From: Ramlibacter tataouinensis
GTDB lineage: Bacteria; Pseudomonadota; Gammaproteobacteria; Burkholderiales; Burkholderiaceae_C
Direction: 5' to 3'
DNA: 64,000 nt
NCBI RefSeq assembly: GCF_027941915.1
Contig: NZ_CP116009.1
Span: 2,418,001-2,482,000 of the forward strand
Positions 58,001-64,000 of the stretch are shown one piece after another (positions within the stretch are counted from its first letter, which is position 1; each line of letters begins with the position of its first letter). Under the pieces are notes generated by a model, which saw only the letters and a program-made list of their open reading frames with translations, had not been told where the DNA came from and made no database searches. A program made the translations under genes and the position numbers.

Positions 58001-59199
58001 CCAGCCAGCTCACGGTGGAGGGGCGCACGCTGCACAACGTGGTGGTCGGCGGCTCGCGCGAGGGCCCGCTGTGGCGCGGCAACGTCGATGCGGACGAATT
58101 GAGCGGCTACCTCGAGTACCGGCAGCCGGCCGGGGCCGGCGCCGGGCGCGTCCATGCGCGACTGGCGCGGCTGTCCATCGCGGCGGCGCAGGCCAGCGCG
58201 GTGGAGACCCTGCTGGGCGACCAGACCGCCAGCATCCCGGCGCTGGACGTGGTGGTCGACGACTTCGAGCTGCGCGGGCGCAAGCTCGGGCGGCTGGAGA
58301 TCGACGCTGTCAACCGCGGCGGCGCCGCCGTGGCGCGCGAAGGCGGGGTGCGCGAGTGGCGTCTGAACAAGCTCTCGCTGGCCATGCCGGAGGCGGAGTT
58401 CAGCGCCACCGGCAACTGGGCGGCCATCGATGCCCAGGCCGGGCCGCGCCCGGCGCGCGCCGCGCCGGAGCGGCGCCGCACGGTGATGAATTTCCGGCTC
58501 GACATCCGCGATGCCGGCCAGCTGCTCACGCGCTTCGGGATGAAGGACGTGGTGCGGCGCGGCGACGGCCGCATGGAAGGCCAGGTCGCCTGGGTCGGCT
58601 CGCCGCTGGCGCTCGACTACCCGAGCCTGCAGGGCGCCTTCCACGTCAACGTGCAGGGCGGCCAGTTCCTCAAGGCCGACCCGGGGCTGGCCAAGCTGCT
58701 GGGCGTGCTGAGCCTGCAATCGCTGCCGCGGCGGCTGGCGCTCGACTTCCGCGACGTCTTCAGCCAGGGCTTCTCGTTCGACTTCCTGCGCGGCGACATC
58801 ACCGTCCAGCAGGGGGTGGCATCCACCAACAACCTGCAGATGAAGGGCGTCAACGCCGCCGTGCTGATGGAGGGCAGCGCCGACCTCGCCCGCGAGACCC
58901 AGGACCTGCGGGTGGTGGTGGTGCCCGAGATCAACGCCGGCACCGCCTCGCTGGTGGCGGCGGCGATCAACCCGGCGATCGGGCTGGGCACCTTCCTGGC
59001 CCAGGTGTTCCTGCGCGAGCCGCTGGCGCGCGCCGCCACCCAGCAGTTCCAGATCGACGGCAGCTGGTCCGACCCGCGGGTGACCAAGCTGGCGCGCCAG
59101 CAGTCCGGCGCAGCGGGAGCCGCGGCCGGGGCCGAAGCCGGTTCGGCGCCGGCCCGGCCCGCCGCGGGCGCGTCCGCGGAGAAGGAGGCCAGCCGATGA
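55069..59199 (+). CDS. Large AsmA/YhdP-family membrane-anchored protein (TIGR02099 type)
   Basis: 1376 residues. One N-terminal membrane anchor (WSLWLLAAAWLLLALGWGAL), then an extended beta-rich periplasmic body containing an AsmA-like C-terminal region (MNFRLDIRDAGQLLTRFG, DYPSLQGAFHVNVQGGQFL, FDFLRGDITVQQGVASTNN, VVVPEINAGTASLVAAAINP). YhdP-type proteins are thought to form hydrophobic-groove bridges carrying phospholipid to the outer membrane. The ATG at 55069 begins MNDSLPLPSGLLKVYAAC. The stop overlaps the nitrilase start as ATGA. Confidence 0.9.
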   Translation: MNDSLPLPSGLLKVYAACAKWSLWLLAAAWLLLALGWGALHAWIVPRIGELRPQLEAQASRALGVPVRIGALSASRQGLVPSLQLESVVLLDPQGREALRLPRVVAALSPRSLWNLGFDQLYIERPVLDVRRSADGHVWVAGLDLSRGAQGGDGSAADWVFRQGEFVIRGGTLRWTDEMRGAPPLELADVDVVVRNSGRRHDLRVDATPPPAWGERFTMQGMFRQPLLSTHAGRWQEWDGQIHADLRRVDLGQLRRHATLGEFELHGGHGALRAWADVQNGQLTGATVDISAADVSTTLAPGLQPLALAMLAGRLSGKRLAGGFEAQARQLQFTTADGQHWPAGDAFVSWVEPGPRRAGAGELRADRLDLWALGQLAGRLPLGEATHAVLARHAPQGVLQALQVRWQGDWQAPQKYQAKGRVAGLHVAAQPAAGTPGVRNLGGDFDFDETGGKARLAIQGGALELPGVFEDPLLPLERLSADAQWQLKGERISFTASNLKFANADAQGEGQASWRTGDDPAHRFPGVLDLQASLAQANGARVWRYLPLGVPKEARDYVRESVVQAQVTDGRFRVRGDLRGFPFDRAPGEFHITGQVKNATYAFAPKNVVKGSGPAWPALTQLSGRLVFDRAGMRVEEVDGRFANAAALRVKATAEIPDLSHTTVGVRGEIRGPLGDALALVQRSPVAALTQDALAQASGSGPADVKLQLSLPIDQIDRSKVQGTVTFAGNDLQMTPETPLLQRARGAVTFSERGFALVGTQARALGGEVRIEGGSRSGANEPLVLIRAQGTATAEGLRQARELGFVSRLASQASGSSPYAVTLAFRRGTPEVLVTSSLQGLALDLPAPLSKAADAAMPLRYETALLRDAPAGALHDRLSVEIGRVAAVQYVRDVAGDEPRVLRGAVAIGLPAGETAALPDQGVMANVRLGATSVDAWQRVLGDAPGAAPAAGGSPAQRASRGSSAAQGYLPTLIAVRASQLTVEGRTLHNVVVGGSREGPLWRGNVDADELSGYLEYRQPAGAGAGRVHARLARLSIAAAQASAVETLLGDQTASIPALDVVVDDFELRGRKLGRLEIDAVNRGGAAVAREGGVREWRLNKLSLAMPEAEFSATGNWAAIDAQAGPRPARAAPERRRTVMNFRLDIRDAGQLLTRFGMKDVVRRGDGRMEGQVAWVGSPLALDYPSLQGAFHVNVQGGQFLKADPGLAKLLGVLSLQSLPRRLALDFRDVFSQGFSFDFLRGDITVQQGVASTNNLQMKGVNAAVLMEGSADLARETQDLRVVVVPEINAGTASLVAAAINPAIGLGTFLAQVFLREPLARAATQQFQIDGSWSDPRVTKLARQQSGAAGAAAGAEAGSAPARPAAGASAEKEASR

Positions 59200-60005
59200 A
59201 GGTCGCTGCGCTGCAGATGGTGTCCGGCACCGGGCTGGAGGACAACCTGGCGGCCGCCCGCCGCCTGATCGGCCAGGCCGCGGCCCAGGGCTGCGAGCTG
59301 GTGGTGCTGCCCGAGTACTTCTGCCTGATGGGCCACAAGGACACCGACAAGCTCGCCTGGCGCGAGCAGCCGGGCCAAGGGCCGATCCAGGACTTCCTGG
59401 CCGCAGCCGCGCGCGAGCATGGCCTTTGGCTGGTGGGCGGCACGCTGCCGCTGGTGGCGGGCGACGAGCAGCACGTGCGCAACACCAGCCTGGCGTTCTC
59501 GCCGGCCGGCGAGTGCGTGGCGCGCTACGACAAGATCCACCTGTTCTGGTTCGACGACGGCCAGGTGAGCTTCGACGAGGCGCGCGTGATCGAGCCCGGC
59601 CGCGAGCCGGTGGCCTTCGAGCTGCGCGCGCGCGACGGCCAGTGCTGGCGCGTCGGCCTGTCGGTCTGCTACGACCTGCGCTTCCCCGAGCTGTACCGCG
59701 CCCTGCGCGCCGACATCCTGCTGGTGCCCAGCGCCTTCACCTTCGTCACCGGCCAGGCGCACTGGGAGGCGCTGCTGCGCGCCCGCGCGATCGAGAACCT
59801 GGCCTGGGTGGTGGCGCCGGCCCAGGGCGGGCGGCACGAGAACGGCCGCCGCACCTGGGGCCACAGCCTGCTGGTCGATGCCTGGGGCCAGGTGGCCGCC
59901 TGCCGCGCCGAGGAGGGCGAAGGCCTGGCGGTGGCCGAACTCGATGCGCAGCGGCTGCGCGACTGGCGCCGCCGCTTGCCGGCGCTGGCGCACCGCGTGC
60001 TATGA
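59196..60005 (+). CDS. Carbon-nitrogen hydrolase (nitrilase superfamily, Nit1-like)
   Basis: 269 residues with the Glu-Lys-Cys triad: VVLPEYFCLMG (Glu), ARYDKIHLFWFD (Lys) and LSVCYDLRFPELYRAL (Cys). The sequence resembles the Nit1/NitFhit branch, whose members hydrolyse deaminated glutathione as metabolite repair; other omega-amidases are close. The ATG at 59196 overlaps the upstream stop (ATGA), indicating translational coupling with the YhdP-like gene. Confidence 0.92.
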   Translation: MKVAALQMVSGTGLEDNLAAARRLIGQAAAQGCELVVLPEYFCLMGHKDTDKLAWREQPGQGPIQDFLAAAAREHGLWLVGGTLPLVAGDEQHVRNTSLAFSPAGECVARYDKIHLFWFDDGQVSFDEARVIEPGREPVAFELRARDGQCWRVGLSVCYDLRFPELYRALRADILLVPSAFTFVTGQAHWEALLRARAIENLAWVVAPAQGGRHENGRRTWGHSLLVDAWGQVAACRAEEGEGLAVAELDAQRLRDWRRRLPALAHRVL

Positions 60006-60093
60006 GCACGCCCGACCGACGGCGCTCGCCCCTGCGCAGGCGCAAGAACCAGGAGCAACCCGCGAAGCGGGCCGGATCGCAGGAGGCTTCGCG

Positions 60094-62172
60094 ATGAGCG
60101 AGACCGCGGGCGCCGGCAACGCGCCGCCGCAGCCCCGGGCCGCCGGCCTGCCGCGCTGGGGGCTGTGGGTGCTGCTGGTCGCGCTGGTGGCGATCCTGCT
60201 GAGCACCCTGGTCTGGCTGGCCGGCCGCTACGAGGCCAGCCAGCTGCAGTCGCGGCTGGAGCGCGACGCCGCCGAGGCGGTCAGCGACCTGCGCTCGGGC
60301 CTGACCCGCAACGTGCAGTCGCTGCAGGCGCTGCAGGCCGGCCCCCCGAGCCCGCAGCGCTGGATCGCAGACGCGCAGCTGCTGCTGCACGAGCGGCGCG
60401 AGCTGCTGCGCATCGAGTGGCGCAACGAGCTGCTGCAGGTGCAGGCCTTCGCCGAAACCCCTTACCGGCGCGTGCCGGCGTTCGTCCGCACCGGCCGCGA
60501 CGATGCGCAGGTTCACGTGGTGCTGGCCTGCGCCAATGCGGAACGCGTCAGCGGCCCCGGCTACGGCATCAGCTATTTCCTGCCGCAGCCCGACGGGCAG
60601 GGGCTGGAGGTGATGGAGCTGTGCCTGCCCCAGGTCAGCGGCGGCGAGCCGACCGGCTTCGTGATCGCCACCTATGCGCTCGGGCAGATGCTGTCCTCGC
60701 TGGTGGGCCCGCAGCTCACGCGGGGCCAGGACGTGTCGTTCACCGAGGCCGACGGCACCCGGCTGGCCATGCACGGCGGCCTGAGGCGCGGCACCCGGAT
60801 GTTCACCGCCCAGCAGCTGCTCGACCTGCCGGGCAATCCGCTGGTGCTGCGCATGGACGACTGGCGCGCCGAGCCGGACCTGTTCCCGAACGTGCTGACG
60901 GCGCTGGTGACGACGATGTCGATCGCGCTGCTGTCGGTGCTGTTCCTGCTGGGCAAGGACATGCGCCGGCGCCTGCAGGCGGAGCACGACCTGGCCGAGG
61001 CGCTGGCGTTCCGCAAGGCGATGGAGGATTCGCTGGTCACCGGGCTGCGCGCGCGCGACCTGGCCGGGCGCATCACCTACGTCAATCCGGCGTTCTGCGC
61101 CATGGTCGGCTTCTCGGCCGAGGAGCTGCTCGGCCACGGCACGCCGGCGCCCTACTGGCCGCCGGAGCGGGCCGGCGAGTACCAGCAGCGCCAGGAGGTG
61201 CGGCTGGCCGGCCGCCACGTGCCGCCGCGCGAGGGTTTCGAGTCGGTGTTCATGCGCAAGGACGGCTCGCGCTTCCCGGTGCTGATCATCGAGGCGCCGC
61301 TGATCAACGCGCAAGGCGTGCAGACCGGCTGGATGAGCGCCTTCCTCGACATCAGCGAGCAGCGCCGGGTCGAGGAGCTCTCGCGCGCCAGCCAGGAGCG
61401 GCTGCAGGCCACCGCCCGGCTGGCCACCGTGGGCGAGATGGCGTCGCTGCTGTCGCACGAGCTGAACCAGCCGCTGGCGGCGATCTCCAGCTATGCCACC
61501 GGCTCGCTCAACCTGCTGTCCTCGGGCGGCGGCGGCGCGCCGGCGCCGGCCGACCTGCAGCTGGCGCTGCGCCGCATCGCCGAGCAGGCCGAGCGCGCCG
61601 GCAAGGTGATCAAGAGCGTGCACGATTTCATCCGCCGGCGCGAGCAGGCGCGCGAGCCGGTGGCCCCGCGCGCCCTGATCGACGCCGTGATGCCGCTGGT
61701 GACGCTGCAGGCGCGCAAGCTCGGGGTGCGGGTGGAAACGCGGATCGAACCCGGACTGCCGCCGGTGCTGTGCGACCGCACGATGGTCGAACAGGTGCTG
61801 CTGAACCTGGCGCGCAACGCCATGCAGGCGATGGACGAGGCCGGCGTGGCCCGCCCCTCGCTGCTGCTGCAGGTGCGCTGGGCCAAGGCGGGCGATGGCG
61901 CCGCCCAGGGCTGGCTGGCGTTCTCGGTGGCCGACCAGGGGCCCGGCATTCCGGCGCCGGTGCGCGAGCGCCTGTTCACGCCCTTCTTCACCACCAAGGC
62001 CGAAGGCATGGGCCTGGGCCTGTCGATGTGCCGCACGGTGATCGAGCAGCACGGGGGCTCGCTCGCCTACGAGTCCAACCGGCCGCGCGGTACCATTTTC
62101 CGCTTCACCTTGCCGACCGCCGCCGCCGAGCCCGCCGCCCCCAGCGGCAGCCGCGCCGCCACCACCGCCTGA
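60094..62172 (+). CDS. PAS-domain sensor histidine kinase, DctS-like
   Basis: 692 residues. Membrane segments at about 22-44 (WGLWVLLVALVAILLSTLVW) and 270-292 (LTALVTTMSIALLSVLFLLG) enclose a periplasmic sensor. A PAS domain follows at about 305-425 (GRITYVNPAFCAMVGFSAEE, GFESVFMRKDGSRFPVLIIE), then a kinase core: VGEMASLLSHELNQPLAAIS (phospho-His), VLLNLARNAMQAMDEA, ADQGPGIPAPVRERLFTPFF, GMGLGLSMCRTVIEQHGG. The architecture and a FixJ-type partner resemble DctS/DctR systems that sense C4-dicarboxylates, but no transporter is adjacent. The ATG at 60094 has AGGAGG upstream. Confidence 0.9.
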   Translation: MSETAGAGNAPPQPRAAGLPRWGLWVLLVALVAILLSTLVWLAGRYEASQLQSRLERDAAEAVSDLRSGLTRNVQSLQALQAGPPSPQRWIADAQLLLHERRELLRIEWRNELLQVQAFAETPYRRVPAFVRTGRDDAQVHVVLACANAERVSGPGYGISYFLPQPDGQGLEVMELCLPQVSGGEPTGFVIATYALGQMLSSLVGPQLTRGQDVSFTEADGTRLAMHGGLRRGTRMFTAQQLLDLPGNPLVLRMDDWRAEPDLFPNVLTALVTTMSIALLSVLFLLGKDMRRRLQAEHDLAEALAFRKAMEDSLVTGLRARDLAGRITYVNPAFCAMVGFSAEELLGHGTPAPYWPPERAGEYQQRQEVRLAGRHVPPREGFESVFMRKDGSRFPVLIIEAPLINAQGVQTGWMSAFLDISEQRRVEELSRASQERLQATARLATVGEMASLLSHELNQPLAAISSYATGSLNLLSSGGGGAPAPADLQLALRRIAEQAERAGKVIKSVHDFIRRREQAREPVAPRALIDAVMPLVTLQARKLGVRVETRIEPGLPPVLCDRTMVEQVLLNLARNAMQAMDEAGVARPSLLLQVRWAKAGDGAAQGWLAFSVADQGPGIPAPVRERLFTPFFTTKAEGMGLGLSMCRTVIEQHGGSLAYESNRPRGTIFRFTLPTAAAEPAAPSGSRAATTA

Positions 62173-62802
62173 ATGCAGCCCGCTCCCGATGCCACCGTTT
62201 TCATCGTCGACGACGACGAGAGCGTGCGCGAGGCCCTGGCCTGGCTGCTGCGCACCCGCCAGTTGCCGAGCGAACGCTTCGCGACCGCCGAGGAGTTCGA
62301 GGGCATGCTGGCGCGCGGCTACCTGCCCACCGAGCCGTGCTGCCTGCTGCTGGACGTGCGCATGCCGGGCATGAGCGGGCTGGCGCTGTTCGACCGCATC
62401 GCCGAGCGCGGGCTGGTCGACCTGATGCCGGTGATCTTCCTGACCGGCCATGCCGACGTGCCGACCGCCGTCGACATGGTCAAGCGCGGCGCCTTCGATT
62501 TCTGCGAGAAGCCGTTCTCCGACAACGCGCTGGTCGACCGCGTCGAGCAGGCGCTGCAGCGCTCGGCCCAGGTGCTGGCGCAGCGCCGCGAGCGCAGCCG
62601 GCTGACCGCGCGGCTGGCCGAGCTGACCGAGCGCGAGCGCGACGTCATGCACCTGGTGGCGCGCGGCCTGCCCAACAAGCTGATCGCCGACCAGCTGGCG
62701 ATCAGCGTGCGCACGGTGGAAGTGCACCGCTCGCGCGTGTTCGACAAGATGGAGGTGAAGTCGGCGGTGGAGCTGGCCAACCTGCTGCGCGACCGCGAAT
62801 GA
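62173..62802 (+). CDS. LuxR/FixJ-family response regulator, DctR-like
   Basis: 209 residues. Receiver: ATVFIVDDDESVREALAWLL, Asp in CCLLLDVRMPGMSGL, Thr in PVIFLTGHADV, Lys in FDFCEKPFSDNAL. The C-terminal LuxR-type helix-turn-helix has LTERERDVMHLVARGLPNKL, ADQLAISVRTVEVHRSRVFD. The ATG directly follows the kinase stop (TGAATG), so the pair is co-translated and forms one two-component system. Confidence 0.94.
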   Translation: MQPAPDATVFIVDDDESVREALAWLLRTRQLPSERFATAEEFEGMLARGYLPTEPCCLLLDVRMPGMSGLALFDRIAERGLVDLMPVIFLTGHADVPTAVDMVKRGAFDFCEKPFSDNALVDRVEQALQRSAQVLAQRRERSRLTARLAELTERERDVMHLVARGLPNKLIADQLAISVRTVEVHRSRVFDKMEVKSAVELANLLRDRE

Positions 62803-62835
62803 CCCGGTGCCGATGACGATCGGCCCGGTCTGCGC

Positions 62836-62964
62836 TCAGCCGTCCTTCGGCCGGTCTTCCTCGCGCGGCGGCTCGCCCCGGGGCCGGCCGGAGAACATGG
62901 TCCACCACACGATCAGCACCAGCACGGCCAGCGCGAGCAGGGCTTCCAGCAGAATCAGCAGCAT
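62836..62964 (-). CDS. Small single-pass membrane protein
   Basis: 42 residues: one membrane helix (MLLILLEALLALAVLVLIVW), WTMFSGR, and a charged tail with PPREEDRPKDG. I recall similar short proteins in related bacteria but no function. The ATG at 62962-62964 overlaps the mltA ATG head to head (CATG). An upstream in-frame ATG (62989-62991) would add nine residues and lie inside mltA. No clear Shine-Dalgarno for either start. Confidence 0.55.
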   Translation of the reverse strand: MLLILLEALLALAVLVLIVWWTMFSGRPRGEPPREEDRPKDG

Positions 62965-64000
62965 GAGACGAACCTGGACATGGGCGGCCATTGTAGGAAT
63001 GCTGGCCGGCTGCGCCTCGGTGCCGCTGCCGGAACCGGCGCCGGTGCCGGCAGCGCCGCCGCCCGCTGCCGTGGCCCCGCCGGCGGCCGACGAGCCGGTG
63101 GCCGGCGCGCCGCTGCTGCGCGGCAAGAGCCGCTGGCAGCCGGTGGCCTGGAGCGAGCTGCCGGGCTTCGGCCAGGACACCCTGCACGAGGCCTGGAACG
63201 CCTGGCTGCGCAGCTGCGAGCGGCCGCCGCCGGCGTTCGCGCCGCTGTGCCCGCAGGTGCGCCAGCTGTCGATCGCCGGCGCCGACGAGCAGCTCGAGTG
63301 GATGCGCCGGCACCTGCAGCCCTACCGGGTCGAGCCGCTGCAGGGCCCGGCCGAAGGCCTGCTCACCGCCTACTACGAGCCGCTGCTGGAAGGCTCGCGC
63401 CAGCCGACGGCCCGGCACGCGGTGCCGCTGTACCGGCCGCCCGCGAGCTTGTCCTCGCGCCGGCCCTGGTACACGCGGCAGGAGATCGACACGCTGCCGG
63501 AAGCCAAGGCGCAGCTGCGCGGGCGCGAGATCGCCTGGCTGGCCGATCCGCTGGATGCGCTGGTGCTGCAGATCCAGGGTTCGGGCCGGCTGCGCGTCAC
63601 GGAGGCGGACGGCAGCCAGCGCCTGGTGCGGCTGGCCTTTGCCGGCAGCAACGAGCAGCCCTATCGCAGCGTGGGCGGCTGGCTGCTGCAGCAGGGTGCG
63701 CTGCGCGACGCCTCGTGGCCCGGCATCAAGGCCTGGGCGCGCGACAACCCGCAGCGGCTGCAGGAGATGCTGTGGAGCAACCCGCGCACCGTGTTCTTCC
63801 GCGAAGAGCCGCTGGACGAACTGGACGCCGGCTTCGGCCCGCGCGGGGCGCAGGGCGTGGCGCTGACGCCGGGGCGCTCGATCGCGGTGGACAAGGACAG
63901 CATCCCCTATGGCACGCCGGTCTGGCTGGCCTCCAGCGGCCCGACCGTGCAGCTGCAGCGCCTGGTGCTGGCGCAGGACACCGGCAGCGCCATCGTGGGT
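62963..64000 (+). CDS. mltA: Membrane-bound lytic murein transglycosylase A, N-terminal 346 residues (runs off the window)
   Basis: Outer-membrane lipoprotein cleaving peptidoglycan to 1,6-anhydro-muropeptides. Lipobox MLAGCAS after MRRTWTWAAIVG, then a Pro/Ala linker. The MltA body has LLTAYYEPLLEGSRQPTARH, IAWLADPLDALVLQIQGSGR, RLAFAGSNEQPYRSVGGW, NPRTVFFREEP and VDKDSIPYGTPVWL, and the catalytic-Asp motif VLAQDTGSAIVG lies at the window edge. The ATG at 62963 is needed to include the signal peptide; no Shine-Dalgarno is seen. Confidence 0.94.
   Translation, partial: MRRTWTWAAIVGMLAGCASVPLPEPAPVPAAPPPAAVAPPAADEPVAGAPLLRGKSRWQPVAWSELPGFGQDTLHEAWNAWLRSCERPPPAFAPLCPQVRQLSIAGADEQLEWMRRHLQPYRVEPLQGPAEGLLTAYYEPLLEGSRQPTARHAVPLYRPPASLSSRRPWYTRQEIDTLPEAKAQLRGREIAWLADPLDALVLQIQGSGRLRVTEADGSQRLVRLAFAGSNEQPYRSVGGWLLQQGALRDASWPGIKAWARDNPQRLQEMLWSNPRTVFFREEPLDELDAGFGPRGAQGVALTPGRSIAVDKDSIPYGTPVWLASSGPTVQLQRLVLAQDTGSAIVG

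Noticed and set aside
55069-58719. Minus-strand extension of the glnE frame to over 2100 codons
   Set aside because: Antisense to the YhdP-like gene; GlnE reaches its normal 928-residue length from the ATG at 55044.

Overview
The window is a chromosomal segment of a very GC-rich proteobacterium. The most likely source is a betaproteobacterium of the order Burkholderiales, probably family Comamonadaceae (Ramlibacter- or Variovorax-like). This rests on gene content and order (glnE / large AsmA-like protein / nitrilase / PAS kinase; tctDE-like pair; recA-recX; sucCD; DUF3717-DUF1289; PglL and TfpZ pilin genes), on -10 elements of the TAAAAT, TAGAAT and TACAAT type, and on uniformly GC-rich codon use. 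I see no rRNA, tRNA, CRISPR array, insertion sequence or prophage. The longest stretch without a gene is about 250 bases.

Layout. 1-8.3 kb: start of malic enzyme; a tightly overlapped minus-strand set (AdoMet-decarboxylase-like protein, MurU-like nucleotidyltransferase, aminopeptidase P); transketolase, a small secreted PKD-like protein and GAPDH; a membrane adenylate cyclase; and a DUF3703 gene behind a textbook MerR/CueR-type operator. 8.3-16.8 kb: topoisomerase III with a C-terminal SWIB domain, divergent from a SET-domain methyltransferase across a 36-bp alternating pyrimidine-purine tract; then birA, a SPOR protein, a glutathione transferase, a TctD/TctE-like two-component system and a MarR regulator. 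16.8-21.7 kb: recA-recX (with a candidate SOS box), argC, and sucC-sucD. sucC carries a one-base frameshift.

21.9-36.8 kb is the most distinctive part. A CHASE2 Ser/Thr kinase, a PP2C phosphatase, a twin-FHA protein, a CHASE2 adenylate cyclase, a metallo-beta-lactamase-fold cyclic-nucleotide phosphodiesterase and a GAF-domain GspE/PilB-like ATPase run in one direction. They are followed by a sigma-54-driven type IV pilin and an O-glycosylation set (two PglL/Wzy_C ligases flanking a TfpZ-like pilin accessory protein). I read this as a candidate signalling unit in which protein phosphorylation and locally made and destroyed cAMP may converge on the pilus or secretion ATPase. The coupling is inference.

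36.8-46.4 kb: moaC, a BepA-like M48 protease, small conserved proteins, yaeQ-purB, a second glutathione transferase, glutathione peroxidase, a ferritin-like desaturase-family protein with rfaE2, and an ECF41 sigma factor next to its carboxymuconolactone-decarboxylase-like partner. Both of the latter sit behind matching ECF41-type promoters. 46.4-64 kb: an RND efflux operon, glnE, a YhdP-like giant protein with a nitrilase, a DctS/DctR-like two-component system, a tiny membrane protein and the beginning of mltA.
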